Below, piece after piece: positions 8,895 through 17,678 of a stretch of 64,000 nt of DNA. The notes under the pieces are model-generated. The model was not told where the DNA came from, did not search any database, and worked only from the letters and a program-made list of their open reading frames with translations. This DNA is from Synechococcus sp. JA-2-3B'a(2-13) (GTDB taxonomy: Bacteria; Cyanobacteriota; Cyanobacteriia; Thermostichales; Thermostichaceae): positions 267,277 to 331,276 of the forward strand of contig NC_007776.1 of assembly GCF_000013225.1 (NCBI RefSeq), given 5' to 3'. Every line of letters begins with the position of its first letter. Positions within the stretch are counted from its first letter, which is position 1. A program made the position numbers and the translations under genes.

Positions 8895-9353
8895 CTATTC
8901 TTTGGTCAGGGATCCCTGCTGACGTAGCGCCTCAAAAAGGGCAATCGCTACGGCATTGCTGAGGTTCAGGCTGCGCACCGGCCCCCGCAGTGGGATGCGC
9001 ACGCTGGGATAGGTTTCCAAGAAGAGAGGATCCAACCCCCGGCTTTCGCTGCCGAACACCAACCAGTCTCCCGGCTGATAGGTTACTTCCGTATAGAGGG
9101 CTTTGCCGCGCACACTAAAACACCAGAACCGGGCCTCAGGGTGGGCCTGCACCAGAGCAGACCAAGAGGGGTAGCGATACAGTTGGACATGCTGCCAGTA
9201 GTCCAGCCCCGCCCGCTTGAGGTAGCGATCCGAAAGGCGAAACCCCAGAGGATCCACCAGATGGAGAGGCGTATCGGTGGCTGCACAGGTGCGGGCGATA
9301 TTCCCCGTATTGGCCGGGATCTCTGGGGCAACCAAAACAACGTGGAAGGGCAT
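8895..9353 (-). CDS. trmL: tRNA (cytidine/uridine-34-2'-O)-methyltransferase, TrmL/SPOUT family
   Basis: A 152-residue SpoU-type SPOUT methyltransferase, the usual TrmL length. Motif 1 is EIPANTGNIARTCAA, motif 2 is LVFGSESRGL, and motif 3 is LRGPVRSLNLSNAVAIALFEALRQ, forming the knotted SAM site. TrmL methylates the wobble ribose of certain leucine tRNAs. It lies 9 bp downstream of ffh on the same strand, so co-transcription is likely. Confidence 0.93.
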   Translation of the reverse strand: MPFHVVLVAPEIPANTGNIARTCAATDTPLHLVDPLGFRLSDRYLKRAGLDYWQHVQLYRYPSWSALVQAHPEARFWCFSVRGKALYTEVTYQPGDWLVFGSESRGLDPLFLETYPSVRIPLRGPVRSLNLSNAVAIALFEALRQQGSLTKE

Positions 9354-9362
9354 AGTCCTATC

Positions 9363-10826
9363 CTACTTGCCCCCAAATCCGCGGTTGCCGCCCCCTTTTT
9401 TACCCCCACCTTTGCCCGGCTTGCGGCTGGGCTGTTGCCGAGAGGGAGAGGCCGTTGAACGTCCGCGCCAACTGGGATCCCCGCCGGGAAGAGAGGTACG
9501 CCCACCCCCCCAACCCATACCGGGAAAACCGCCACCCATGCCCATGTTGCGCATCATGTCGCGCATGCGTTGAAAATCACTGACCAGTCGGCTGACATCC
9601 TCCAGCTTGTGGCCAGATCCGCGGGCCACCCGTCGTTTGCGGCTGACGCTGCGGGCCAACAGATCCGGGTTGCGCCGCTCTTCGGGGGTCATGGAGTTGA
9701 TCATGGCTTCGGCGCGGGCCAGTTGGTCTTGTCCCTTTTGCAGTTGTTCCTCGCTGATTTTGCCCATCCCCGGCATCAGTCTCAGCAGCCCTGCCAAGGA
9801 TCCCATGCGTTTAATTAGGCGCATCTGCTTGAGGAAATCGGTGAAATCAAACTGGGCAGTCATCATCTTCTCCGCCATGCTGGCGGCATCTCCCAGGTCG
9901 ATTTCCTCTTGAGCTTTTTCCACCAAGCTGAGGATATCCCCCATCCCCAGAATGCGGGAGGCCATGCGATCCGGGTAGAAGGGATCCAGCGCTTCCACCT
10001 TTTCGCCAACACCGATGAACTTGATGGGCTGACCGGACACTTGGCGAATGGAAAGGGCGGCCCCACCGCGGGTGTCCCCATCCAGCTTGGTGAGAATGGC
10101 CCCAGTGATGCCCAAGCGCTCGTGGAAGGCTCGGGTAAGGCTGGCTGCCTCTTGGCCGATCATGGCATCCACCACCAGCAGGATCTCGTGGGGCTGCACC
10201 GCCGCCTTGATCCGCTCCAGCTCCGCCATCATCTCCAGGTCAATCTGCAAACGACCGGCAGTGTCCAAAATCACGTAGTCGTAGCCCTGCTGCCGGGCCG
10301 TCTCCACCCCCTGCCGGGCAATCTCGACGGGATCTGCTTTGCCCAGGTCGAAAACGGGGATCTGAATTTGCTGGCCCAGCGTCTTGAGCTGGTCGATGGC
10401 CGCCGGACGGTAGATGTCTCCGGCCACCATCAGGGACTTCTTGCCCTGCTTGCGCAAGTACAAAGCCAACTTGGCGCAGGTGGTGGTTTTCCCGGATCCC
10501 TGCAAACCGGCCATGAGGACAATGGTGGGAGGCTGCTCCGCTTGGGCAATGGGCACGTTGGCTTCTCCCATCACCTTCACCAGCTCGTCGTGGACAATCT
10601 TGATGAACTGCTGATCCGGCGTCACCCCCAGGATGACCTCGGATCCCAGGGCAGCTTCCCGCACATCCTCGATGAACTGCTTCACCACCTGCAAGTTGAC
10701 ATCCGCATCCAGCAGGGCTCGCCGCACCTCCCGCAGAGCTTCTTGAATGTTGGTTTCGGTGATCTTGTCCTGGCCGCGCAGCTTTCTCCAGGCCAATTCC
10801 AACTTCTCGGAGAGGGCATCAAACAT
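9363..10826 (-). CDS. ffh: Signal recognition particle protein Ffh (SRP54)
   Basis: The GTPase that binds signal peptides and 4.5S RNA and docks with FtsY. The start at 10826 gives MFDALSEKLELAWRKLRGQ, the standard N-terminus; an upstream start would add 12 unusual residues. The N domain is followed by the G domain with GLQGSGKTTTCAKLA, DTAGRLQIDLEMM and TKLDGDTRGGAALS. The methionine-rich M domain includes MRLIKRMGSLAGLLRLMPGM and RSVSRKRRVARGSG. The tail is Gly/Lys-rich. The receptor gene ftsY is also in this window, near 60 kb. It leads the run ffh-trmL-hisC and is divergent from the carotenoid oxygenase. Confidence 0.96.
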   Translation of the reverse strand: MFDALSEKLELAWRKLRGQDKITETNIQEALREVRRALLDADVNLQVVKQFIEDVREAALGSEVILGVTPDQQFIKIVHDELVKVMGEANVPIAQAEQPPTIVLMAGLQGSGKTTTCAKLALYLRKQGKKSLMVAGDIYRPAAIDQLKTLGQQIQIPVFDLGKADPVEIARQGVETARQQGYDYVILDTAGRLQIDLEMMAELERIKAAVQPHEILLVVDAMIGQEAASLTRAFHERLGITGAILTKLDGDTRGGAALSIRQVSGQPIKFIGVGEKVEALDPFYPDRMASRILGMGDILSLVEKAQEEIDLGDAASMAEKMMTAQFDFTDFLKQMRLIKRMGSLAGLLRLMPGMGKISEEQLQKGQDQLARAEAMINSMTPEERRNPDLLARSVSRKRRVARGSGHKLEDVSRLVSDFQRMRDMMRNMGMGGGFPGMGWGGGRTSLPGGDPSWRGRSTASPSRQQPSRKPGKGGGKKGGGNRGFGGK

Positions 10827-10992
10827 GGGTACTGTGGATCCTGTCAGGCGCTTTGGGGGCATTTCCTACCATAGTCGAATCGGGGCGACTCCATCTTGGG
10901 GATCCCCACCCAGGAGACCATCCCGGCCCAGAAAAACTGGCGACTTCACAAAAGTTTAAGCAACAATAGAGGGCGTTGCATGCAGATCTTCC

Positions 10993-12441
10993 ATGGTCAG
11001 CGTCGCTTCCCTTCCCTACAGCACCACCGACTGGCAATTGGGCTATCGCTCCCTATCCCAGGAGTACGACTATTGGATTACGGAGATCGAAGGACGGATC
11101 CCGGCAGGGTTGCGGGGAACCCTGTTTCGCAACGGCCCGGGCAAGCTGGAGGCGGGATCCCAGCGCTACGGGCACCCGTTCGATGGCGATGGCATGGTCT
11201 GCGCCATCACCTTTGTGGAGGGGAAGGTTCATTTTCGCAACCGGTTTGTGCGCACCCGCGAGTTTGAAGCAGAGGAAAAAGCCGGTCGGGTGCTTTACCG
11301 AGGGGTGTTTGGCACCCAAAAGCCGGGCGGCTGGTGGAGCAACTTTCTCGACTTGCGGTTTAAAAATCCCGCCAACACCAACGTCATCTACCAGGGAGAT
11401 AAGCTGCTGGCCCTGTGGGAGGCCAGTGCCCCTTACCGGCTGAACCCGGCCACCTTGGCCACCGAGGGGATCGAAACGTTTGCAGGAGGGATCTCGGCCA
11501 GCCAGCCTTTCACTGCCCATCCCCGGCGGGATCCCCACACGGGAGATCTCATCGCCTTTGGGGTGCGGGCTGCCCAGAACTCCACGTTGCTGTTTTACCG
11601 TCTGGACTCGCGCGGGCGCTTGGTGGAAAAGCGGGATTACCGCCTGCCCGGTTTTGCCTTTCTGCATGATTTTGTCTGGACACCCCGCTACCGCATCTTT
11701 TTCCAAAATCCCTTGGCTTTCAATCCCCTGCCGTTTGTGTTGGGCTGGCAACCGGCGGGCACCTGTCTGACCTTGAAACCGGGGGAGCCGACCCGCATCT
11801 GGCTCTTTCCCCAGGGCGACGAGCCGCTGCAACTGGAAACGGAGCCGGGGTTTGTTTTCCATTTTGTCAACGGCTACGGAGTCGGGGATCGGGTTGTGGT
11901 GGATGCCGTCCTCTATGAGAGCTACCCTGCCCTGGAGCCGGATGCCGATTACCTGCAGATTGACTTTGCCCAAATTCCAGCGGGCAAGCTGTGGCGGTTT
12001 TATCTGGATCCCAAGGGGGGCAGCGTGAAGCGGGAACTGCTGCTGGATCGCTCGGTGGAGTTTCCGGCCATCCACCCGGCTCGAATGGGGGGATCCCACC
12101 GCTACATCTACATCGGGGCCACCCATGCCCCCGGCCCCAATGCTCCCCTACAGGCCATCCTCAAGCTGGATACCGCCACAGGCCGCACACAGCAGTACAG
12201 CTTTGCCCCCCGCGGCTTTGTTGGAGAACCGGTGTTCATCCCCAATCCAGAAGACCAGGGCGAAGAGGCAGGGTGGATCGTGACGGTGGTTTTTGATGCG
12301 GCCAGCCAGCGCTCTCAAGTGGTGATCCTAGAAGCAGCCGACCTGACAGCCGGCCCGGTTGCGCGGATCCCATTGCGGCACCACATTCCCTATGGCCTAC
12401 ACGGCAGTTTTACTCCCCAGGTGTGGGTAACGCCTGCCTAA
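10993..12441 (+). CDS. Carotenoid cleavage oxygenase (RPE65 / apocarotenoid-15,15'-oxygenase family)
   Basis: A 482-residue non-haem iron oxygenase that cleaves carotenoid or apocarotenoid double bonds. The family opening GTLFRNGPGKLE and GHPFDGDGMV is clear. The four iron-binding histidines can be placed in FTAHPRRDP, FLHDFVWTP, FHFVNGYG and the C-terminal GLHGSF. The length fits cyanobacterial ACO-type enzymes that form retinal-like products. ATG 10993 is chosen because the protein then begins just before the conserved region. It stands alone, divergent from ffh. Substrate cannot be told from sequence. Confidence 0.9.
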   Translation: MVSVASLPYSTTDWQLGYRSLSQEYDYWITEIEGRIPAGLRGTLFRNGPGKLEAGSQRYGHPFDGDGMVCAITFVEGKVHFRNRFVRTREFEAEEKAGRVLYRGVFGTQKPGGWWSNFLDLRFKNPANTNVIYQGDKLLALWEASAPYRLNPATLATEGIETFAGGISASQPFTAHPRRDPHTGDLIAFGVRAAQNSTLLFYRLDSRGRLVEKRDYRLPGFAFLHDFVWTPRYRIFFQNPLAFNPLPFVLGWQPAGTCLTLKPGEPTRIWLFPQGDEPLQLETEPGFVFHFVNGYGVGDRVVVDAVLYESYPALEPDADYLQIDFAQIPAGKLWRFYLDPKGGSVKRELLLDRSVEFPAIHPARMGGSHRYIYIGATHAPGPNAPLQAILKLDTATGRTQQYSFAPRGFVGEPVFIPNPEDQGEEAGWIVTVVFDAASQRSQVVILEAADLTAGPVARIPLRHHIPYGLHGSFTPQVWVTPA

Positions 12442-13015
12442 GCGATGAGCTTCAAGATGGCTGAATGGATCCCATCGGCTCGGGAAAGATCATGCGCCCC
12501 AGCCTTTGCGGGAGCCCTGGGGATCGGTCAGTCGGATCCCGGCTGTGCAGAAACACCTCCAGTCAGCGTTGCCGGAAAAAACTACAGGTACTCTATTCGT
12601 TTCAGCTTAGGGTGAGACGCCTGGGCTACTGAGAAAAGCCTTCTGGCTCTGCACCTTCAATGTTTTGGGTGTGAGTATAATGTCCTAGTTCGAATCGAAA
12701 TGACCATAAAGATGAAATGGTTCTGTCTGGGGGATAAACATTCTGCGGCCTGAGAACCATTCCCTTGGAACAGTTGCTAGTATTGGCTACACGTCGGCTA
12801 CAGTGTTGACAACTGCTGGCTCCCCAGTTCCCGACGAGGGCACCTGCTGGGAGTTTGTCAATGGAAGCAGGATGGAAAGACGCTGTTGGGCGTTGTTAGG
12901 CTAGTGAATGGTGTGTTGAGCAGGTCTTGGGTCAAGAGCAAAGTTATGGCCTGTTTTTGCAACGGTAAATGTCTGCCGCCGAGCATTCTGAATTGACAGC
13001 AACGGAACCGTCACA
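12442..13015. other. 574-bp intergenic stretch, no gene seen
   Basis: No open frame with coding character and no tRNA or known RNA was recognised. TATAAT at 12676-12681 could be a -10 element for the downstream gene, though no good -35 is spaced from it. The stretch is less rich in GGATCC than its surroundings. Confidence 0.5.
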
Positions 13016-13978
13016 ATGTCCTCCGATCTGAGACCTCCCTTTCGACCTGTACGGCCCCCCAGACCCAGCTCAACGGGTGAGGCCAAGGGATCCCTGTCAT
13101 CAGCGAAAGCTCAGGATCCTGCGGCAGCTCCTGGTGCTGTTCGCGACAGCGGGACGGAGTCCTTGCAGCCTGTTGTCAGTACCACTGCTAGCTTGGAAGA
13201 AAAGAAAGAGCGAGTCTGTTTGGAACCCATCCCCCCGCCTGGGGAGAAGATGCAATACCGAGCCATCGGCCTCATCGAAGGGCAATACATCCCCTCCCCA
13301 GAGCACTTTACCCGCGGGATTTTGCGCACCTCGGATGGCTTGGATCTGAATGCCGTATTGCTGGGCCGGGTGATGAGCCTGGTACGGAAGCATCTACGGC
13401 CGGAACGCAACTATCTGTGGGTGGTTTATCCTCGCACCCGCGACAAAACCGAAGATCTGCACGTGCAGTTGCTGGGGGTGTGGGCCCCAGAAGAAATGGG
13501 GCGAACTCTCCCCGAGGGATCCCGTCCAACAGTGGTGCCGGATTGGTTTTCCATCCGGGGCGAGGTCGTTTTTCAATCCCAGGAGAAAGGGTTCATCATC
13601 GTCAAGATCCGTCAATCGGGCAAAAAAGCTTCTGCCAACTCCCCCGCTCAGCGAGTCCAGAAGGATGGAACTGCAGCCTCCAAGCCCCAAGCCTTTAAAT
13701 TGCGCCTGATCGGATCCCTGCCGGGCAAAGGGGTAGGCAATTTCTGGGATCTGCAGGTGCGCCGCCGTGGATCCCTGCTCTATGTGGAGGCGGGCACTCC
13801 CATCGGCCCAGTACTCAAAACGCCGCCGCGCCCACGCCTGAAGCGTTCCCCCCCCCAACCCAAAGCCAGGAAGAGTTCCACCCCCTCGACACGTGGGGAA
13901 GCGTCTATTCAAGAGCCGTTTTATCCTCTGCGAGATCCCACAAAAGTACCCAAGCCGGTTAAGAGAAAACGCCCATAA
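13016..13978 (+). CDS. Conserved cyanobacterial protein of unknown function, basic, Pro-rich ends
   Basis: 320 residues. A Pro/Ser-rich N-terminal region (1-75) is followed by a compact central domain (YRAIGLIEGQYIPSPEHFTRGIL to FWDLQVRRRGSLLYVE, about 80-255) and a Lys/Arg/Pro-rich tail ending VKRKRP. No enzyme motif is visible. The basic, low-complexity ends suggest RNA or nucleic-acid contact, but that is inference. A 24-bp repeat is read in frame as residues 43-50 (RDSGTESL), within the variable N-terminal part where insertion should be tolerated. Confidence 0.75.
   Translation: MSSDLRPPFRPVRPPRPSSTGEAKGSLSSAKAQDPAAAPGAVRDSGTESLQPVVSTTASLEEKKERVCLEPIPPPGEKMQYRAIGLIEGQYIPSPEHFTRGILRTSDGLDLNAVLLGRVMSLVRKHLRPERNYLWVVYPRTRDKTEDLHVQLLGVWAPEEMGRTLPEGSRPTVVPDWFSIRGEVVFQSQEKGFIIVKIRQSGKKASANSPAQRVQKDGTAASKPQAFKLRLIGSLPGKGVGNFWDLQVRRRGSLLYVEAGTPIGPVLKTPPRPRLKRSPPQPKARKSSTPSTRGEASIQEPFYPLRDPTKVPKPVKRKRP
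13142..13165 (+). repeat. 24-bp modular repeat, in frame within the gene at 13016-13978
   Basis: A plus-orientation unit, tail variant CGCGACAGC and then GGGACGGAGTCC. It begins on a codon boundary and encodes eight residues without a stop. Confidence 0.8.
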
Positions 13979-14060
13979 ACTGGGCTAGTAGATCCTGCTT
14001 TAATGGAGCTTTTCATGTTGACCTTCTTGTTGTGAACCATTCTTTTACCCTGGTTAGGCC

Positions 14061-14339
14061 GTGGCAGAACCAACTCCTCCCAACAAAGATGAATTCATTT
14101 CGCCTCGCTATCCCTACTGGGGCGAAGTGAAGCCGCAGAACCTAGTTTTTGATGCCAACCTGCAGGAATTTAGCAATAAAGTGTCCTTGATTTGTAGCTT
14201 GGAAACCGGGGGCAAAATTACCCCGGAAGAAGCCTACCGGCAAATCAAAGAGCTGTGGAAACAACTCAAGCAGACCAAAAAAGCCATCTTGGACGATCCC
14301 CAGTGGAAGGAATCTCCCCCTGAGTTGCCAGAAGAGTAG
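14061..14339 (+). CDS. Small conserved cyanobacterial protein (DUF7219-like)
   Basis: 92 residues from a GTG start. It contains YWGEVKPQNLVFDANLQEFS and VSLICSLETGGKITPEEAY, a pattern I associate with a short cyanobacterium-specific family (probably DUF7219). The rest is charged helix (IKELWKQLKQTKKAIL). No signal peptide or membrane segment is present, so it is likely a soluble cytoplasmic protein. Function is unknown. It stands between the basic unknown protein and the ABC transporter genes with enough space for its own promoter. Confidence 0.75.
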   Translation: MAEPTPPNKDEFISPRYPYWGEVKPQNLVFDANLQEFSNKVSLICSLETGGKITPEEAYRQIKELWKQLKQTKKAILDDPQWKESPPELPEE

Positions 14340-14406
14340 CCGGCTGGATCCTGGCTAACCGCAAACGGTGTACACTGGGCGCGGATGCCGGGCTTGGTCA
14401 GGGAAG

Positions 14407-16134
14407 ATGAGGACTTTTCCTTCGCCGGAGGCGCTGCGTCGGCTGCCAGCGGGGGCTGCCGATGGGGCCATCATTCTGGGCACGTTGGTTCTCCTGGCCT
14501 TGGTGGCGCAGGTGGGGGTAGGGGCTTTTGAGCGGTTTCAGCCCCCGGCGGTGGTGCCCCGGATCGACTTGGATCCGCGCAACCTGCCCTACTATGCGGC
14601 CCGCTCCACCTTGCGCATGTTCATTGCCTTGGCCTTTTCCACCCTTTTTACCTTGATCTATGGCTACATTGCTGCCAAAAGTCGCTGGGCCGAGCGCATT
14701 TTGATCCCTCTGTTGGATGTCTTGCAATCGGTGCCGGTGTTGGGATTTCTCTCCATTACGGTTACCGGTTTCATTGCTCTGTTTCCTGGCAGCTTGCTGG
14801 GGCTGGAGGCGGCTTCTATCTTTGCCATCTTCACCAGCCAAGTCTGGAACATGACCTTTTCCTTCTACCAATCCCTGCGCACGCTGCCTCAAGAGTTGGT
14901 GGAAGCGGCTACCTTGTATCGCCTGTCGGGGTGGCAGCGCTTTACCCAGTTGGAAGTGCCGGCGGCAATGGTGGGCCTCATCTGGAACGCCATGATGAGC
15001 TTTGGCGGAGGGTGGTTCTTTGTGGCAGCCAGCGAAGCCATCAGCGTGCTCAACCAGGAATACACGCTGCCGGGCCTGGGATCCTATGTGGAAGCGGCCG
15101 TCCAGGCGGAGGATCTGCCCAAGCTGGGCTGGGCGCTCTTGACCATGGCTGGGGTCATCCTGCTGGTGGATCAGCTTTTCTGGCGACCTTTGGTGGCTTG
15201 GTCGGATAAGTTTCGCCTGGAACAGAGCAGCGGGGCTGCTGCCCCCGAATCCTGGCTGTACGATCTGCTGACCACGGCGCGGATCCCGCGGCTGATCGGC
15301 AGTTGGCTGTCCCCCTTGGCAGAGTTGGTGGATCGGCTGTTGTCCTATCTGACTCGCCCGCACTGGGTGGATCCCCTCAGTCCTGAGGCCGAGCGACGCC
15401 GCGAGCGGCTGCTAACCCAGCTTTCCCGGGCAGCTATTGGCGGCATTGGGATTTGGATTGTTTATTTTGTGGCTACCACTGTGGGCTTTGGAGAGGTGAT
15501 GCTGACCTTCGGGCTAGGGATCCTCACCCTGCTGCGGGTTAGCGTGTTGCTGGTGTTCGCCACGGTGATCTGGACTCCCATTGGGGTGGCCATTGGCTTT
15601 AATCCAAAACTGGCGAAACTGCTGCAGCCGGTGGTGCAATTCCTGGCAGCTTTCCCGGCCAATTTCCTCTTTCCTTTTGCCACGTTGTTTTTTATCCGCG
15701 CCCAGATCAGCATTGAGTGGGGCAGCATTTTGCTCATGTCGTTGGGGGCACAGTGGTACATCCTTTTCAACTCCATTGCCGGTGCCCAAAGCATCCCCAC
15801 GGACTTGCGAGAAATGGCCGTGGATGTGGGCCTGCGGGGATGGCAGCGCTGGCGAAAGCTGATCATTCCAGGGATCTTTTCCGCCTGGGTCACCGGGGGA
15901 GTCACGGCCAGCGGCGGCGCTTGGAACGCCAGCATTGTCTCGGAGATTGTGGCCTGGGGATCCACCACCCTGACGGCTACGGGGTTGGGCACCTACATTG
16001 CTGAGGCAACGGCGGTGGGAGACTGGCCCCGCATTACCTTGGGCATTGGCATGATGAGCTTGTTTGTGGTGGGCATTAACCGTCTGTTCTGGCGACGGCT
16101 GTATCAGTTGGCGGAAGAAAAGTATCACCTTTAG
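14407..16134 (+). CDS. ABC transporter permease, two fused BPD modules (nitrate/sulfonate/bicarbonate type)
   Basis: About 575 residues with two tandem binding-protein-dependent permease domains. Each carries the EAA-type cytoplasmic loop: LPQELVEAATLYRLSGWQRF in the first and LREMAVDVGLRGWQRWRKL in the second. Each half has about six membrane helices, so one chain supplies both permease halves. The start is uncertain: ATG 14407 gives MRTFPSPEALRRL, while GTG 14368 would add 13 residues. The ATPase gene follows after 22 bp. No periplasmic binding protein gene is adjacent, so the substrate is unknown. Confidence 0.88.
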   Translation: MRTFPSPEALRRLPAGAADGAIILGTLVLLALVAQVGVGAFERFQPPAVVPRIDLDPRNLPYYAARSTLRMFIALAFSTLFTLIYGYIAAKSRWAERILIPLLDVLQSVPVLGFLSITVTGFIALFPGSLLGLEAASIFAIFTSQVWNMTFSFYQSLRTLPQELVEAATLYRLSGWQRFTQLEVPAAMVGLIWNAMMSFGGGWFFVAASEAISVLNQEYTLPGLGSYVEAAVQAEDLPKLGWALLTMAGVILLVDQLFWRPLVAWSDKFRLEQSSGAAAPESWLYDLLTTARIPRLIGSWLSPLAELVDRLLSYLTRPHWVDPLSPEAERRRERLLTQLSRAAIGGIGIWIVYFVATTVGFGEVMLTFGLGILTLLRVSVLLVFATVIWTPIGVAIGFNPKLAKLLQPVVQFLAAFPANFLFPFATLFFIRAQISIEWGSILLMSLGAQWYILFNSIAGAQSIPTDLREMAVDVGLRGWQRWRKLIIPGIFSAWVTGGVTASGGAWNASIVSEIVAWGSTTLTATGLGTYIAEATAVGDWPRITLGIGMMSLFVVGINRLFWRRLYQLAEEKYHL

Positions 16135-16156
16135 TCTTTTCAATTTCTGAGGCAAT

Positions 16157-17530
16157 ATGAGCTCTGCAGCTTCCCCCGTTTTGATCGAGGTCGAGAAAGT
16201 CTACAAGCGCTTTCCTTTGCCAGAGGGCAAGGGGGAGTTTACCGTTTTAAGCCAAATTGATTTGCAAGTGCGGGCTGGGGAAGTCTTGGCTCTGCTGGGC
16301 CGCAGCGGCAGTGGCAAAAGCACCCTTTTGCGCATCATGGCGGGCCTGATCCCCCCCAGCCAAGGGCGGGTGCTGAGCAACGGCCAGCCTCTACGCGGGC
16401 CTAACCCCGATGTGGCGATGGTGTTTCAGAGCTTTGCTCTCCTACCCTGGCTGACCGTGCAAGAAAATGTGGAGCTGGGGCTGCAAGCCCAAGGGATCCC
16501 CCGCGAGATCCGCCGGCAAAGGGCCCTGAAGGCCATTGACCTGGTGGGCTTGGATGGGTTTGAGAGCGCTTACCCCAAAGAGCTTTCGGGGGGCATGAAA
16601 CAGCGGGTGGGCTTTGCCCGCGCCTTTGTCTTGGAGCCCAAGGTGCTGTTTATGGATGAGCCCTTCAGCGCCTTGGATGTGCTGACTGCCGAAAACCTGC
16701 GGGGGGAAATTGATGAGCTGTGGAACGCCCAAGCCTTCCCTTCCCAAAGCATCCTCATCGTTACCCACAACATCGAAGAGGCGGTGTTTTTAGCGGATCG
16801 GGTGGTGATTCTGGGATCCAACCCGGGGCGGATCCGGGGGGAGGTGAGAATTGACCTGCCGCGGCCCCACGAGCGCACGGATCCCCGCTTTAAGTCCTTG
16901 GTGGACTACATCTACGAGATCATGACCAACCCCGAAATTGCTGTTACCGGAGAGGTGGCTCTGCCTGCGCTGGCTGGTGATAAGGCCACTTCCCCCTATG
17001 CCCTGCCTCTGCCCCATGCGCGGGTGGGCGGGATCAGCGGTCTGCTGGAGTTGATCGTGGAGTGGCCGCAAGGGCGGGCGGAGATTGCCGATTTGGCCGA
17101 GCGGCTGCAACTGGCCGTGGACGATCTGCTGCCGATTTTGGATGCGGCGGTGCTGTTGGGCTTTGCCGAGGTGGCCAGCGGGGTGGTGCAACTGACCGAA
17201 ATTGGCCAGGACTTTGCCAACACCACCATCCTGCGCAGCAAGGATCTCTTCCGACAACAGCTATTGGCACGGGTTCCCGTGTTCCGCAGCATCTTGCAGA
17301 CTCTGGAAGAAAAAGGCAGCCGCTCCATGCGAGCGGACTTCTTCTTGGATCTTTGGGACGAACACTTCCCCCACGCTGAAGCCGAACGGCAGTTTGCCAC
17401 CGCCATTGACTGGGGACGCTATGCGGAGCTATTTGAGTATGACGCCTCGGAAGAACGTCTCTATCTGCCCGAGCCAAGCGAGAGCTCCACTGCTCAAAAG
17501 CCTGTCGGTCTCAACTCTCGTTCCGACTGA
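16157..17530 (+). CDS. ABC transporter ATP-binding protein with C-terminal AAA-associated domain
   Basis: 457 residues. The ATPase part (1-265) has Walker A LGRSGSGKST, Q-loop VFQSFALLPW, signature LSGGMKQRVGFARAF, Walker B VLFMDEPFSALD and the H-loop THNIEEA. It belongs to the nitrate/taurine/sulfonate importer class. The last roughly 150 residues form a helical AAA-associated C-terminal domain (GLLELIVEWPQGRAEIADLAERLQ onward), as seen in a subset of these ATPases and presumed regulatory. It is the partner of the fused permease directly upstream. Confidence 0.9.
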   Translation: MSSAASPVLIEVEKVYKRFPLPEGKGEFTVLSQIDLQVRAGEVLALLGRSGSGKSTLLRIMAGLIPPSQGRVLSNGQPLRGPNPDVAMVFQSFALLPWLTVQENVELGLQAQGIPREIRRQRALKAIDLVGLDGFESAYPKELSGGMKQRVGFARAFVLEPKVLFMDEPFSALDVLTAENLRGEIDELWNAQAFPSQSILIVTHNIEEAVFLADRVVILGSNPGRIRGEVRIDLPRPHERTDPRFKSLVDYIYEIMTNPEIAVTGEVALPALAGDKATSPYALPLPHARVGGISGLLELIVEWPQGRAEIADLAERLQLAVDDLLPILDAAVLLGFAEVASGVVQLTEIGQDFANTTILRSKDLFRQQLLARVPVFRSILQTLEEKGSRSMRADFFLDLWDEHFPHAEAERQFATAIDWGRYAELFEYDASEERLYLPEPSESSTAQKPVGLNSRSD

Positions 17531-17578
17531 AGCGCATCTGGCTCTGCCTTTTTCAAAGCTGCATCGTAGAGCGGAGGT

Positions 17579-17665
17579 ATGGCGCCAATTCCAGAAAGTC
17601 CCAAAATCTACCACATTACCCATGTAGACAACTTGCAAGGGATTTTGACATACCCCCCTGCCTAA
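17579..17665 (+). pseudogene. darT: DarT toxin N-terminal remnant (24 codons)
   Basis: From ATG 17579 the frame reads MAPIPESPKIYHITHVDNL and then QGIL, the start of the DNA ADP-ribosyltransferase toxin DarT. It then runs into a hairpin sequence and stops at TAA 17663. All catalytic parts (the Arg of the NAD site, the ARTT loop and the Glu) are missing. Immediately downstream is DarG lacking its own start, which is the gene order of the intact locus. I infer one deletion that removed most of darT and the beginning of darG. Confidence 0.75.
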
Positions 17666-17674
17666 AGGCAGGGG
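17655..17674. mobile_element. Perfect 8-bp-stem hairpin at the DarT/DarG deletion junction, IS200/IS605-end-like
   Basis: CCCCTGCC-TAAA-GGCAGGGG followed by ATTCTTG. Hairpins of this shape and wording are familiar from ends of IS200/IS605-type elements in cyanobacteria. It lies exactly where darT sequence ends and before darG sequence resumes (about 17700). I infer an element scar; no transposase gene remains here. Confidence 0.55.
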
Positions 17675-17678
17675 ATTC

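Noticed and set aside
12442-13015. Possible structured RNA in the 574-bp gap
   Set aside because: No signature of 6S, SRP, RNase P or tmRNA could be found by eye.
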